A stretch of 64,000 bases of DNA from Methylobacterium frigidaeris (lineage in GTDB: Bacteria > Pseudomonadota > Alphaproteobacteria > Rhizobiales > Beijerinckiaceae). Location: positions 276,459-340,458 of the forward strand of contig NZ_BPQJ01000003.1 of the NCBI RefSeq assembly GCF_022179185.1, read 5' to 3'. This document shows, piece after piece, positions 34,735 through 44,155 of the stretch (within the stretch, counting starts at the first letter, position 1; every line of letters starts with the position of its first letter). The position numbers and the translations under genes were made by a program. Under the pieces are notes generated by a model. It was not told where the DNA came from and searched no databases. It saw nothing but the letters and a program-made list of their open reading frames with translations.

Positions 34735-35327
34735 CCACCTCTCCCCCGGCCCTGACCCGGCCGGCTCCCCCCGGTCCGGCGTGCCGGACGATGCCCGACG
34801 GCTCGCCTGAACGGAATTATACGGAGGTTTCATCCGGGTTGTACGTCGGACGTCAGTCTACCGGACCGCGGGTCGTGCATTCGGTCGATCGTGATGACGG
34901 CGCTGGACGGTCAGTGGGGCACTACCTGTCGGTCTCTGACGGTCCGATCACGCCGTGCCGCGCCGCGGGGCGAGGAGGGCCGCCCGCCCGCACGGATTTG
35001 CTCCGTCCGGCGAGACCCGCCATTCCGGACCGCGCGCAGGATCGGTCCGCCGGCGGCTCCGTCGGACGCCTGCCCTGCGAGCTGGATCTCTTCGAGAAGC
35101 TCCGACGATCCTCGCGGCGGCACGCGCTCCGTCGCTTCGCGGGCAGGCGCGGCAGGCCCCCGTTCGCGATGATCCCGGCCGAGCGCCGATGGCCCTATAC
35201 CCGAGTATAAGCGCCTCATATCAACGGGCTCTATTGCGATGCCTTGATATGGATGTCCTTTCGCGCATCGGATCGCAATTCTGACCAGGACGCCGCCGCG
35301 GCGGCTCTGGCGATAATGAGGCCGATC
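34735..35327. other. Long divergent intergenic region with two inverted repeats
   Basis: 593 bp between the kinase operon (minus) and the repeat protein gene (plus). Near its right end, TATAC-CCGA-GTATA (35196-35209) and CATATCAA (35217-35224) / TTGATATG (35244-35251, perfect 8-bp repeat, 19-bp spacer) stand out as AT-rich dyads about 75-130 bp before the next ATG. They are good candidates for regulator sites, possibly of the adjacent FixJ-like regulator. No gene supported in the rest. Confidence 0.5.
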
Positions 35328-35657
35328 ATGAACGCTCGATACATCCTGCCCGTCGTGCTTCTCACCCTCACGACGAACCTGGCGGCGGCGCAGGGCGCCG
35401 GGAACGCCTACGAATACGCCGGCAGCCATGCCGGTGGCCCGGCCGACGCGCTGATTCCGAACGGCGTCCCCGCACCGATCGTCCCGGTCGTGAGGAGCCC
35501 CGCCTATCGCTACTCCGGCAGCCACGCCGGCGGGCCGGCCGACGCGCTGATTCCCGACGGCGTCCCGGCGCCGGTCGTCCCGGTCGTCAGGAGCCCCGCC
35601 TATCGCTACTCCGGCAGCCATGCCGGCGGACCGGCGGACGCCCTCATCCGGGATTGA
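35328..35657 (+). CDS. Small secreted protein with 32-residue tandem repeat
   Basis: 109 residues. A signal peptide covers 1-21 (AAA-QG). The whole mature protein is repeats: units start at Y30, Y62 and Y94, each Y-x-G-S-H-A-G-G-P-A-D-A-L-I-P followed by a Pro/Val stretch (NGVPAPIVPVVRSPAYR); the last unit is cut after ALI. No cysteines and no known family. GAGG 6 nt before ATG 35328 fixes the start. It sits directly upstream of the RND pump genes, separated by 92 bp, and may be co-transcribed. Confidence 0.7.
   Translation: MNARYILPVVLLTLTTNLAAAQGAGNAYEYAGSHAGGPADALIPNGVPAPIVPVVRSPAYRYSGSHAGGPADALIPDGVPAPVVPVVRSPAYRYSGSHAGGPADALIRD
35415..35657 (+). repeat. 96-bp coding tandem repeat, 2.5 copies
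   Basis: Copies begin at 35415, 35511 and 35607. Copies 2 and 3 are nearly identical over GGCAGCCA-GCCGG-GG-CCGGC-GACGC, and the RSPAYRYSGSH junction is identical at protein level, pointing to recent duplication by slippage. Confidence 0.8.
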
Positions 35658-35749
35658 CGCCGGATAGCCGGCACGCGGCGGCGGATCGGAGGAGGTCCTC
35701 TCGTCCGGTCCCGACCGGGCCGCGCGCCACCTCGTGGAGGCGACCGTCG

Positions 35750-36907
35750 ATGCCCCGCTGGCCGACAATCACCTTAAGCGGCGCAGGCCTCGCCGCGATC
35801 GGGCTCGCCGCCCTCGGCACCAGGCCTGTGCCAGGCCCGGGCGAGCCGGCGCCGGCGCCGGTTCCCGTCGTGACGGCCTCCGTCGCGAGAGGAGACGTCC
35901 CGCTGATCCTGACCGGCATCGGCACGGTCCAGGCCTTCAACGAGGCCGTGATCCGCAGCCAGGTCACCGGCATCCTGGAAAGCGTCGCCTTCACCGAGGG
36001 GCAGCCGGTGCGGCGGGGGGACGTGCTGGCGCGGATCGACCCGCGCCTCTACCAGGCGCGGCTCGACCAGGCTGAGGCCCAGCTCGCCCGCGATCAGGCG
36101 CTTCTGGCCAACCAGGAGACGAACCTGCACCGCGACGAGCCGCTGCTCCAGCGCGGCTTCGCCACCGACGAGCGGGTCACCGGCGAGCGGGCCCGGATCG
36201 CGCAGACGCAAGGCACCCTCGCGGCCGACCAGGCCGCCGTCGCCGAGGCGCGGACGCAGCTCGACTTCGCGACCCTGCGCGCGCCCTTCGATGGCGTCAC
36301 CGGCCTGCGCCTAGTCGATCCGGGCAACGTCATCCGCCCGACCGACCCGACGGGAATCGTGACGCTCACGCAGATCCAGCCGATCAGCGTCGTGTTCACC
36401 CTGCCGGCCTCGGACATCCCGCAGGTGCGGGAGGCACTGGCACGCGGGCCCGTGCCGACGACCGTGGACGATCAGTCGGGGACACGCCGGCTCGACACCG
36501 GCACCCTGCTCCTCGTCAACAACCGGGCGAATACGAGCTCCGGAACGGTTCAGCTCAAGGCGACCTTCCCGAACGCGCAGGCGCAGCTCTGGCCGGGTAC
36601 CTTCGTCAACGTGCGGGTGACGACCTCGGTCGTCCGCGGCGCGCTCACCGTCCCGACCGACGCGGTGCAGCAGAACGACCAGGGCTCCTTCGTCTTCGTC
36701 GTCGGCGCGGACCGGAGGGTGTCGATGCGGCCGGTGCGGATCGCCCAGCGCGTTCAGGGCACGGCCCTGATCGCGTCGGGCCTGAGCTCCGGCGAGACGG
36801 TGGTGGTGCAGGGCCAGTACCGGCTCACCCCCGGCACGCCGATCGTGAGCGCGCCGGCCTCCGAGGTGCCGGACACCACGACGGCGAGCGCGGGGATGCT
36901 GCCATGA
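35750..36907 (+). CDS. RND efflux periplasmic adaptor (MdtA-like)
   Basis: 385 residues. An N-terminal membrane segment or signal anchor (ITLSGAGLAAIGLAALG) precedes the membrane-fusion fold: barrel-sandwich RSQVTGILESVAFTEGQPVR, hairpin QARLDQAEAQLARDQALL, then DFATLRAPFDGVTGLRLVDPG, and the beta-barrel and proximal domains. No lipobox cysteine. The TGA overlaps the permease ATG (36904-36907), so the two are coupled. GGAGG 9 nt upstream fixes the ATG at 35750 over longer open frames. Confidence 0.88.
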   Translation: MPRWPTITLSGAGLAAIGLAALGTRPVPGPGEPAPAPVPVVTASVARGDVPLILTGIGTVQAFNEAVIRSQVTGILESVAFTEGQPVRRGDVLARIDPRLYQARLDQAEAQLARDQALLANQETNLHRDEPLLQRGFATDERVTGERARIAQTQGTLAADQAAVAEARTQLDFATLRAPFDGVTGLRLVDPGNVIRPTDPTGIVTLTQIQPISVVFTLPASDIPQVREALARGPVPTTVDDQSGTRRLDTGTLLLVNNRANTSSGTVQLKATFPNAQAQLWPGTFVNVRVTTSVVRGALTVPTDAVQQNDQGSFVFVVGADRRVSMRPVRIAQRVQGTALIASGLSSGETVVVQGQYRLTPGTPIVSAPASEVPDTTTASAGMLP

Positions 36908-39900
36908 ACCTCTCGGCTCCTTTCGTCGCCCGGCCGATCGCGACCGCTCTCCTGATGCTGGCGATCGTGGTGCTCGGCGCGATCAGCTACAGGCTCCTGC
37001 CCGTCGCGGCGTTGCCCGACATCGACACGCCGACCATCCAGGTCACCGCCCAGCTCCCGGGCGCCGATCCGGCCACCGTCGCCGCCTCGGTCACGACCCA
37101 GCTCGAGCGGCAATTCGGCCAGATTCCCGGCCTGTCTCAGATGACCTCGAGCAGCGGCACCGGATTCGCCGCGCTCACCCTGCAATTCGACCGCAGCCGC
37201 ACCGTGGATTCCGCCGCCGGCGACGTGCAGGCGGCGATCAACGCCACGCAGGGCCAGCTTCCCGCCGCCCTCCTCGATCCGCCCACCTACCGCAAGACCA
37301 ATCCGGCCGACACGCCGATCCTGCTCATCGCCCTCACCTCGGACGTGCTGCCGATCATGACGGTGAGCGACTACGCGAACTCGATCCTGGCCCAGAAGCT
37401 CTCGCAAGTCCCGGGCGTCGGCCTCGTCGGGATCGGCGGGCTGCAGAGCCCGTCCTTGCGCATCCAGGTCAACCCGGCGCAGCTCGCCGGCGAGAACCTC
37501 GACTTCGAGGCGGTGCGCAGCGCGCTCGGGACCCTCACGGTGCTGCAGCCGAAGGGACAGCTCTACGGTCGCGAGCAGGCTTTCGCCCTCCGGACCAACG
37601 ACCAGCTCACGACCGTGCAGGGTTTCGAGGACGCCATCGTCGCCTATCGCGACGGCGCGCCGATCCGCGTGCGCGACATCGGCCGGGTGGTGAAGGCCCC
37701 GCAGGACACCACGCTCGCCGGATGGCTGAACGACAGGCCCGCCGTGCTGCTGACCATCCAGCGCCAACCGGGCGCCAACGTGACCGCCACGGTGGCGGCG
37801 ATCCGCGCCGCCCTGCCGCGGCTGCAGGCGTCGCTCCCGCCGGGCATCCGGGTCGAGATCGTCTCCGACCGCACCCAGACCATCCAGGCCAGCCTCGCGG
37901 ACGTGAAGGTCACCCTGCTCCTCACCATCGCGCTCGTGGTCGGCGTCATCGCGCTGTTCCTGCGCCGGCTCTGGGCGACCGTCATTCCGGGAATCGCGGT
38001 CCCCGTCTCCCTCGTCGGCACCTTCGCGGCGATGCTCGGGCTCGGCTACAGCCTCGACAACCTGTCGCTGATGGCGCTCACCATCGCGATCGGCTTCGTC
38101 GTCGACGACGCCATCGTCATGGTCGAGACCATCGTGCGCCGCGTCGAGGACGGCGCCACACCGATGCGCGCGGCCATCGACGGGGCGGGCGAGATCGGCT
38201 TCACGATCCTGTCGATCTCGCTCTCGCTGATCGCGGTGTTCATCCCGCTCTTCCTGATGGGGGGCGTGGTCGGCCTGCTCTTCCGGGAATTCGCCGTCAC
38301 GGTGGCGGCGTCGATCCTCGTCTCGGTCGTCGTCTCGCTGACCCTGACCCCGATGCTCTGCGCGCGGCTGCTTCCCTCGGGAGGGGCCGCGCCGGGCCGG
38401 GCGTCCCGCCTCCTCGAAGCCGGGTTCGCCGCCCTCACCGAGGCTTATGGCCGGGCCCTGCGAACCGTGCTGCGTCACCGCCTCGTCACGCTCGCGACCT
38501 TCCTCGCCACGGTGGCGGTCACCGGCTACCTGTTCGTGATCATCCCGAAGGGCTTCTTCCCGCAGCAGGATACCGGGCTCATCATCGGCATCAGCGAGGC
38601 GGCGCAGGACGTCTCGCCGGAGGGCATGCGCCAGCGCCAGGCGGCGATCCTGGCGATCGCCGGCCAAGATCCGGCAGTGGCCTCGGCGATTGGCTATATC
38701 GGCCCGGGCGGCCCGACGGTCACGGAGAATGACGGGCGCGTCTTCCTGACCCTGAAGCCGCGACCTGAGCGGGACGTGTCCGCCGACCAGGTGATCGCCC
38801 GCCTCTCCGAGGCACTCCGGCCGGTCCAGGGTATCACCCTCTACATGCAGGCGGCGCAGGACATCACCATCGGCAGCCGTCTCGCCAAGACGCAGTACCA
38901 GTATACGCTCACCGACGTGAACCTCGACGAGCTCGACCGCTACGCACCGAAGCTGTTGGCAGCGTTGCGGACACGGCCCGAGCTCACCGCGGTGGCGAGC
39001 GACCAGCAATCGACCGCCCGCACCCTCACCGTCGAGATCGACCGCACCGCCGCCTCCCGCCTCGGGATCGACCCCGCGCGCGTCGACGCGACGCTGTACG
39101 ACGCCTTCGGCCAGCGCCACGTGGCGCGGATCTACACCGCGCTCAACCAGTACTACGCGATCCTCGAGGTCGATCCGCGCGACCAGCTCGGCCCGGCGGC
39201 GCTCGACCGGATCTACGTCCGCTCGCAGAGCGGCACCGCGGTGCCGATCGGGCAGATCGCCCGGCTGGTCCCCGGGGTCGGCCCCGCCGTCGTGAACCAT
39301 CAGGGTCAGTTCCCGTCGGTGACCCTGAGCTTCAATCTCGCGCCCGGGGCGACGATCGGCGCGGCGGTGGCGGCGGTCGAGAACGCGACGGCGGCGCTGC
39401 ACCTGCCGCGCGCGATCGCCACGAGCTTCCAGGGCAACGCCCAGGCGTTCCAGACCTCGCTCGCGAGCACGCCGCCGCTGATCCTGGCCGCCCTGTTCGC
39501 GGTCTACGTGATCCTCGGCATGCTCTACGAGAGCACGATCCATCCGCTCACCATCCTGTCGACGCTGCCCTCGGCCGGTCTCGGTGCGCTCGCCACGCTG
39601 ATGCTGGTCGGACGTCCCCTCGACCTGATCGGGATCATCGGGATCATCCTCCTGATCGGGATCGTGAAGAAGAACGGCATCATGCTGGTCGACGCGGCGA
39701 TCGCGGCCGAGCGGCGGGAGCACGCCTCGGCCGAGGAGGCGATCACCCAGGCCTGCCTGCTGCGCTTCCGGCCGATCCTGATGACGACGCTCTGCGCGCT
39801 GCTCGGGGCCGTGCCGCTGATGCTCGGCACCGGCACGGGATCCGAGATCCGTCAGCCGCTCGGCTACGCGATCGTCGGCGGCCTTCTCGTCTCGCAGGTG

Positions 39901-40029
39901 CTCACCCTGTTCACGACGCCGGTCGTCTACCTGTTCATGGGGCGGCTGAGCGCCGCCCTGGCGTCGCGCGGCTCGGCGGCCGCAGCACCGCCCGCCGTCG
40001 CCGGGAACGTCCGCGTCCGCCAGGATTGA
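36904..40029 (+). CDS. RND multidrug efflux permease (MdtB/AcrB family)
   Basis: 1041 residues, the full HAE-RND length with 12 helices and two large periplasmic loops. The opening NLSAPFVARPIATALLMLAI is of MdtB/MdtC type. Helix 4 keeps the proton-relay Asp pair (GFVVDDAIVMVE), and helix 10 has IGIVKKNGIMLVD with the relay Lys. MdtB/C pumps usually need two different permeases; only one is encoded here and no outer-membrane factor follows, so it probably works as a homotrimer with a TolC-like protein encoded elsewhere. Confidence 0.9.
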   Translation: MNLSAPFVARPIATALLMLAIVVLGAISYRLLPVAALPDIDTPTIQVTAQLPGADPATVAASVTTQLERQFGQIPGLSQMTSSSGTGFAALTLQFDRSRTVDSAAGDVQAAINATQGQLPAALLDPPTYRKTNPADTPILLIALTSDVLPIMTVSDYANSILAQKLSQVPGVGLVGIGGLQSPSLRIQVNPAQLAGENLDFEAVRSALGTLTVLQPKGQLYGREQAFALRTNDQLTTVQGFEDAIVAYRDGAPIRVRDIGRVVKAPQDTTLAGWLNDRPAVLLTIQRQPGANVTATVAAIRAALPRLQASLPPGIRVEIVSDRTQTIQASLADVKVTLLLTIALVVGVIALFLRRLWATVIPGIAVPVSLVGTFAAMLGLGYSLDNLSLMALTIAIGFVVDDAIVMVETIVRRVEDGATPMRAAIDGAGEIGFTILSISLSLIAVFIPLFLMGGVVGLLFREFAVTVAASILVSVVVSLTLTPMLCARLLPSGGAAPGRASRLLEAGFAALTEAYGRALRTVLRHRLVTLATFLATVAVTGYLFVIIPKGFFPQQDTGLIIGISEAAQDVSPEGMRQRQAAILAIAGQDPAVASAIGYIGPGGPTVTENDGRVFLTLKPRPERDVSADQVIARLSEALRPVQGITLYMQAAQDITIGSRLAKTQYQYTLTDVNLDELDRYAPKLLAALRTRPELTAVASDQQSTARTLTVEIDRTAASRLGIDPARVDATLYDAFGQRHVARIYTALNQYYAILEVDPRDQLGPAALDRIYVRSQSGTAVPIGQIARLVPGVGPAVVNHQGQFPSVTLSFNLAPGATIGAAVAAVENATAALHLPRAIATSFQGNAQAFQTSLASTPPLILAALFAVYVILGMLYESTIHPLTILSTLPSAGLGALATLMLVGRPLDLIGIIGIILLIGIVKKNGIMLVDAAIAAERREHASAEEAITQACLLRFRPILMTTLCALLGAVPLMLGTGTGSEIRQPLGYAIVGGLLVSQVLTLFTTPVVYLFMGRLSAALASRGSAAAAPPAVAGNVRVRQD

Positions 40030-40106
40030 GCCATGCCCGGCGTCCCCCTCCGGAAGGCGTCCGACCCGGAGCCACCGCGTTCTCGCGACCAACCACCGAG
40101 GTTGTC

Positions 40107-41219
40107 ATGACCCTGCTGACCGACCTGACTGGAGCGCCGCCCGGCATGACGGGGCGCACCCTTCTCATGCGCCTCTCCGCCATCGGGGCGGTGCTCGCCG
40201 GAACCGCCGGCACCTTCGCCTATGCGGGCGGCTGGCTCTCGCCGGGCACCCTGACCCCGGCGCGCGTGATCGACCGCTTGGAGGAGGTGAACGGACGCCA
40301 TCCCGGTTTCCGGCGCAACCACGCCAAGGGCCTGTGCGTCGAGGGCCGCTTCGCGGCGAGCGGCGCGGGCGCGCGGCTCTCGAAGGCGGGCGTGTTCGCG
40401 GGCGGCCGGGTGACGCCGGTCGAAGGCCGCGTGGCTCTGGCGGGCGGCCAGCCCTACGCGGCGGATGCGGAGACGACGGTGCGCAGCCTCGCCCTGCGCT
40501 TCCGGCTGCCGGACGGCGAGGAGTGGCGCACGGGCATGAACGACATCCCGGTCTTCCCGGTGCGCACGCCCGAGGCCTTCACCGCGCAGCTCCTCGCCGC
40601 GAGGCCCGACCCGGCGACCGGCAAGCCCGATCCCCAGCGGCTGCACGCCTTCTTCGCGGCGCATCCGGAGAGCGCCGCGGCGGCGGCCCTGATCAAGGCG
40701 CGCAGGATCACCGCGGGCTTCGCCGACAGCACCTACTGGAGCCTCAACGCCTTCCGGTTCGTGGCGGCCGACGGCCGCGCCACGCCGGTGCGCTTCGCCT
40801 ACCTGCCCGAGGGCCCGGCAGCCCCGGCGCGTGGCGCGCAGGAGGCGGGCCCCGACAAGAACGTCCTGTTCGACGATCTCGTGGCCACCCTGCGGCGTGA
40901 ACCGCTGCGCTGGCGCCTCGTCCTGACGCTCGGCCGGCCGGGCGACCCCACCGACGACGCGACGATGCCCTGGCCGGCGGATCGCGAGACCGTCGATGCC
41001 GGCACGCTCACGCTCACCGGCGCGGCGCCCGAGGCCGCGGGCAATTGCCGGGACATCAACTTCGACCCGCTCGTCCTGCCCGACGGCATCGCGCCGTCCG
41101 ACGATCCGCTGCTGAGCGCCCGCTCGGCCGCCTATTCCCAATCCTTCACCCGCCGCGCCGGCGAGGCGAAATCGCCCTCGGCCGTCACCGTCACGCCGAT
41201 CCACGGAGCCGCCCTGTGA
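40107..41219 (+). CDS. Membrane-anchored small catalase-related peroxidase
   Basis: 370 residues. One N-terminal hydrophobic segment (LMRLSAIGAVLAGTAGTFAYAGG) suggests a periplasmic enzyme held by an anchor. Small-catalase motifs: distal His in RRNHAKGLCVEGRF, FADSTYWSLNAFRF, and the C-terminal SDDPLLSARSAAYSQSF in the region of the heme-binding segment. Such mini-catalases act as peroxidases and are often paired with a cytochrome b561, as here (GTGA overlap at 41216). GAGG 4 nt before ATG 40107 supports the start. Confidence 0.82.
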   Translation: MTLLTDLTGAPPGMTGRTLLMRLSAIGAVLAGTAGTFAYAGGWLSPGTLTPARVIDRLEEVNGRHPGFRRNHAKGLCVEGRFAASGAGARLSKAGVFAGGRVTPVEGRVALAGGQPYAADAETTVRSLALRFRLPDGEEWRTGMNDIPVFPVRTPEAFTAQLLAARPDPATGKPDPQRLHAFFAAHPESAAAAALIKARRITAGFADSTYWSLNAFRFVAADGRATPVRFAYLPEGPAAPARGAQEAGPDKNVLFDDLVATLRREPLRWRLVLTLGRPGDPTDDATMPWPADRETVDAGTLTLTGAAPEAAGNCRDINFDPLVLPDGIAPSDDPLLSARSAAYSQSFTRRAGEAKSPSAVTVTPIHGAAL

Positions 41220-41770
41220 CGAGACCGCCCCGCTTCACCCTGCCGGCGCGCCTGCTCCACTGGAGCATGGCGGTCCTGATCCTCGCCATGCTGCTGATCG
41301 GCGCCGCGATGGTGACGTCGCTCGGCGACTACCACGCGCTGATCGCGCTGCACCGTCCCCTCGGGATCCTGATCCTGGCGCTCGCGCTCCTGCGGCTCGC
41401 CTATCGCCGGAGCCATGCGCCGCCGCCCCTGCCCGCGGACCTGCCTCTCTGGCAGCGGCGCGCCGCGCACGCCTCGCACGTCGCGCTCTACGGGCTGATG
41501 CTCGCCCTGCCCCTCGTCGGCTGGGCCATGCTCTCGGCGGCGCGCTACCCCGTGGCGCTCGTCGGCCCGCTGGTGCTGCCGCCGATCCTGCCGGGCAGCC
41601 CGATGCTCTATGCGGGCCTGAGACTCCTCCACACCGTGCTCGCCTACGCACTGTTCGGTGTCATCCTGGCCCATCTCGGAGCGGCCCTGATGCACGGACT
41701 GATCCGCCGGGACGGGGTATTCGCCAGCATGGCGCCGTGGCGCCCGCGCGCCGAGCGGCCGAGAGCCTGA
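41216..41770 (+). CDS. Cytochrome b561 (b-type diheme quinol-linked membrane protein)
   Basis: 184 residues with four membrane helices. Conserved His residues are placed for two hemes: LLHWSMA (helix 1), ALHRPLG (helix 2 entrance), HASHVALYG (helix 3) and LLHTVLAYALFG / LAHLGAAL (helix 4). It begins at a GTG overlapping the catalase stop. By known pairings it may pass electrons from quinol to the periplasmic heme peroxidase. Confidence 0.88.
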   Translation: MTRPPRFTLPARLLHWSMAVLILAMLLIGAAMVTSLGDYHALIALHRPLGILILALALLRLAYRRSHAPPPLPADLPLWQRRAAHASHVALYGLMLALPLVGWAMLSAARYPVALVGPLVLPPILPGSPMLYAGLRLLHTVLAYALFGVILAHLGAALMHGLIRRDGVFASMAPWRPRAERPRA

Positions 41771-41782
41771 TGATACGGGACC

Positions 41783-41809
41783 CGGGGCCCCGCCGCGGGC
41801 GGGGCTCCG
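41783..41809. terminator. Strong bidirectional hairpin between cytochrome b561 and YdeP-like gene
   Basis: A 12-bp stem (41783-41794 with 41798-41809, one G-U) with a 3-nt GCG loop lies between two convergent stop codons. Confidence 0.6.
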
Positions 41810-41818
41810 AGCCTGGAA

Positions 41819-44119
41819 TCATCGCCCGGCCATCGGCACGATGCGGACCGGGATCGCCTTCGAGGATGGCGTCCCGCTCTGCGGGTCGCGGGCGTAGAGC
41901 GGTACGAGCGGGTTCGTCTCGGGATAGTAGGCGCCGCAGCAGCCCTCGGGGATCCGGTAGGGCACGACCCTGAATCCCTCGACCCGGCGCAGCACGCCGT
42001 CCGTCGAGACCGTCTCGAGGGCGACCGTGGCGCCGATGCCGAGCCCGCGCCGCTTCATCTCCTCGGGGCTGAGGAAGACCACCATGCGCTGGTTGAACAC
42101 GCCGCGGTAGCGGTCCGAGAGCGAGTAGAGCGTGGTGTTGTACTGGTCGTGGCTGCGCAGGGTCGTGAGCTGCAGCACGCCCTCCTCCGCCACCGGCGGA
42201 TCCTCGCCGAGCCCCGGATAGGCGGAGAACTGCGCCCGTCCGCTCGGCGTCGCCCAGATGCGCTCGCGGGCGAGAGAGGTCAGGTGGAAGCCGCCGGGCT
42301 CGCGGATCCGGGCGTTGTAGCCCTGGAAGATCGGAAAGACCCGCTCGATCGCCTCGCGGATGCGGTCGTAATCCGCGACCAGCTCCTCCCACGGGATGGC
42401 GGGCCGATCGCCCAAAGTCGCGCGGGCGAGCCCGGCGACGATCGCCGGCTCGCTCCGGAGGTGTTCCGAGGCCGGCGCGTTGCGGCCGGCCGAGGCGTGC
42501 ACCATCGACATCGAATCCTCGACGGTGATCGCCTGCGGGCCGGCCGCCCGCTCGTCGATCTCCGAGCGGGCGAGGCAGGGCAGGATGAAGGCCTCGCGCC
42601 CGTGCACGAGGTGGCCGCGGTTGAGCTTCGTCGAGATCTGCACCGTGAGAGCGAGGTTTCGCGTCGCCGCCTGGGTCACCGGCGTGTCGGGTGCCGCCGC
42701 CGCGAAGTTGCCGCCGAGCCCGATGAACACCCGCGCCTCTCCGGCGATCATCGCCTCGATCGCCCGCACCACGTCGTGGCCGTGGGCCCGCGGCGGCGCG
42801 AAGCCGAACACCGCGCCGAGCCGGTCGAGGAACTCGGGCGCCGGCTTCTCGGTGATGCCGACGGTGCGGTCGCCCTGGACGTTCGAATGGCCGCGCACCG
42901 GGCAGACGCCCGCGCCCGGCCGGCCGACATTGCCGCGCAGGAGCGCGAGGTCGGTGAGGAGGCGGACGTTCTCGGTGCCGCGGCGGTGCTGGGTGAGACC
43001 CATGCCGTAGACCAGGATCGCGGCCTTGGCCTCGCGGTAGACCTTCGCCGCCGCCTCGATCTCGGACCGGGGCAGGCCGGAGGCGTGCGCGATCGCGTCC
43101 CAGGGCGTGGCGCGGATGTCGGCCGCCATCGCCTCGAAGCCCGTCGTGTGGCCGCGGATGAAGTCCCAGTCGAGGACCGGCGCGAGATCCGCCGCCCGCG
43201 CCGCGTCGTCGGCCTCCAGGCAGCTCTTGATCAGGCCCTTGAGCACGGCCGCATCGCCGCCGACCCGGACCTGGAGGTAGAGCGAGGAGATCGGCGTCGC
43301 CGAGAGCGTCGCCATCTCGAGCGGGTTCTGGGGCGCCTGGAAGCGCTCCAGCGCCCGCTCGCGCAAGGGGTTCACGCTGACGATCGCGGCACCCCGCCGG
43401 GCCGCCGCCCGCAGGGAGGTCAGCATGCGGGGAGAGTTGGTGCCCGGATTCTGGCCGAAGATGAAGATCGCGTCGGCGTGGTCGAAATCCTCGAGCAGCA
43501 CCGTCGCCTTGCCGACGCCGAGGCTCTGCGGCAGGCCGACGCTCGTCGCCTCGTGGCACATGTTCGAGCAATCGGGAAAATTGTTGGTGCCGTAGGCACG
43601 CGCGAAGAGCTGGTAGAGGAAGGCGGCCTCGTTCGAGGCCCGGCCCGAGGTGTAGAACTCGACCCGGTTCGGGTCGTCCTGCGCCCGCAGGACCGCGCCG
43701 ATGCGCCCGAACGCTTCCTCCCACGAGACCGGGACGTAGCGGTCGGTCGCGGGATCGTAGGCCATCGGGTGCGTGAGCCGGCCCAGCATCTCGAGGTCGT
43801 AATCGCTCCAGCCCGCGAGCTCGGAGACGGTGTGGGCGGCGAGCACCTCGGGCGAGCAGCGTTTCTCGGTCGCCTCCCAGGCCACCGCCTTGGCGCCATT
43901 CTCGCAGAACTCGAAGGCGCTGGTGTGGTCCGGATCGGGCCAGGCGCAGCCGGGGCAGTCGAACCCGGTTGGCTGGTTCATGTGGAGCAGGGTGGCCCCA
44001 CCCCGGGCGAGGATGCCCTGCCCAGCGAGCGCCCTGGCGGTGGCGGCGAGCGCGCCCCAGCCGCCGGCCGGCTGGGCGTAGGGGTGGATGCGGGGATTGC
44101 CCGTCGGGAGCTTGGCCAT
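41819..44119 (-). CDS. FdhF/YdeP-family molybdopterin oxidoreductase
   Basis: 766 residues. N-terminal cysteines C55/C58/C72 (FDCPGCAWPD, FEFCEN) take the place of the Fe-S motif. C188 in NMCHEATSVGL aligns with the selenocysteine/cysteine molybdenum ligand of formate dehydrogenase FdhF. Other family segments: IFIFGQNPGTNSPRML, PVRGHSNVQGDRTVG and a C-terminal MopB binding domain (LTTLRSHDQYNTTLYSLSDR). YdeP in E. coli is linked to acid resistance. No signal, so cytoplasmic. GAGGAGA precedes the ATG at 44119. It is third in a minus-strand set after an oxalate decarboxylase, 36 bp away, which suggests formate or a related acid as substrate. Confidence 0.85.
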   Translation of the reverse strand: MAKLPTGNPRIHPYAQPAGGWGALAATARALAGQGILARGGATLLHMNQPTGFDCPGCAWPDPDHTSAFEFCENGAKAVAWEATEKRCSPEVLAAHTVSELAGWSDYDLEMLGRLTHPMAYDPATDRYVPVSWEEAFGRIGAVLRAQDDPNRVEFYTSGRASNEAAFLYQLFARAYGTNNFPDCSNMCHEATSVGLPQSLGVGKATVLLEDFDHADAIFIFGQNPGTNSPRMLTSLRAAARRGAAIVSVNPLRERALERFQAPQNPLEMATLSATPISSLYLQVRVGGDAAVLKGLIKSCLEADDAARAADLAPVLDWDFIRGHTTGFEAMAADIRATPWDAIAHASGLPRSEIEAAAKVYREAKAAILVYGMGLTQHRRGTENVRLLTDLALLRGNVGRPGAGVCPVRGHSNVQGDRTVGITEKPAPEFLDRLGAVFGFAPPRAHGHDVVRAIEAMIAGEARVFIGLGGNFAAAAPDTPVTQAATRNLALTVQISTKLNRGHLVHGREAFILPCLARSEIDERAAGPQAITVEDSMSMVHASAGRNAPASEHLRSEPAIVAGLARATLGDRPAIPWEELVADYDRIREAIERVFPIFQGYNARIREPGGFHLTSLARERIWATPSGRAQFSAYPGLGEDPPVAEEGVLQLTTLRSHDQYNTTLYSLSDRYRGVFNQRMVVFLSPEEMKRRGLGIGATVALETVSTDGVLRRVEGFRVVPYRIPEGCCGAYYPETNPLVPLYARDPQSGTPSSKAIPVRIVPMAGR

Positions 44120-44155
44120 CGTCGGTCTCCTCGTCACAGTGTCGTGGGCAAGGGA

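Noticed and set aside
36754..40092. A 1112-codon open frame on the minus strand opposite the RND permease
   Set aside because: Arg/Asp/Gln/Gly-rich low-complexity text typical of the antisense of high-GC coding sequence; the plus-strand RND protein is unmistakable.
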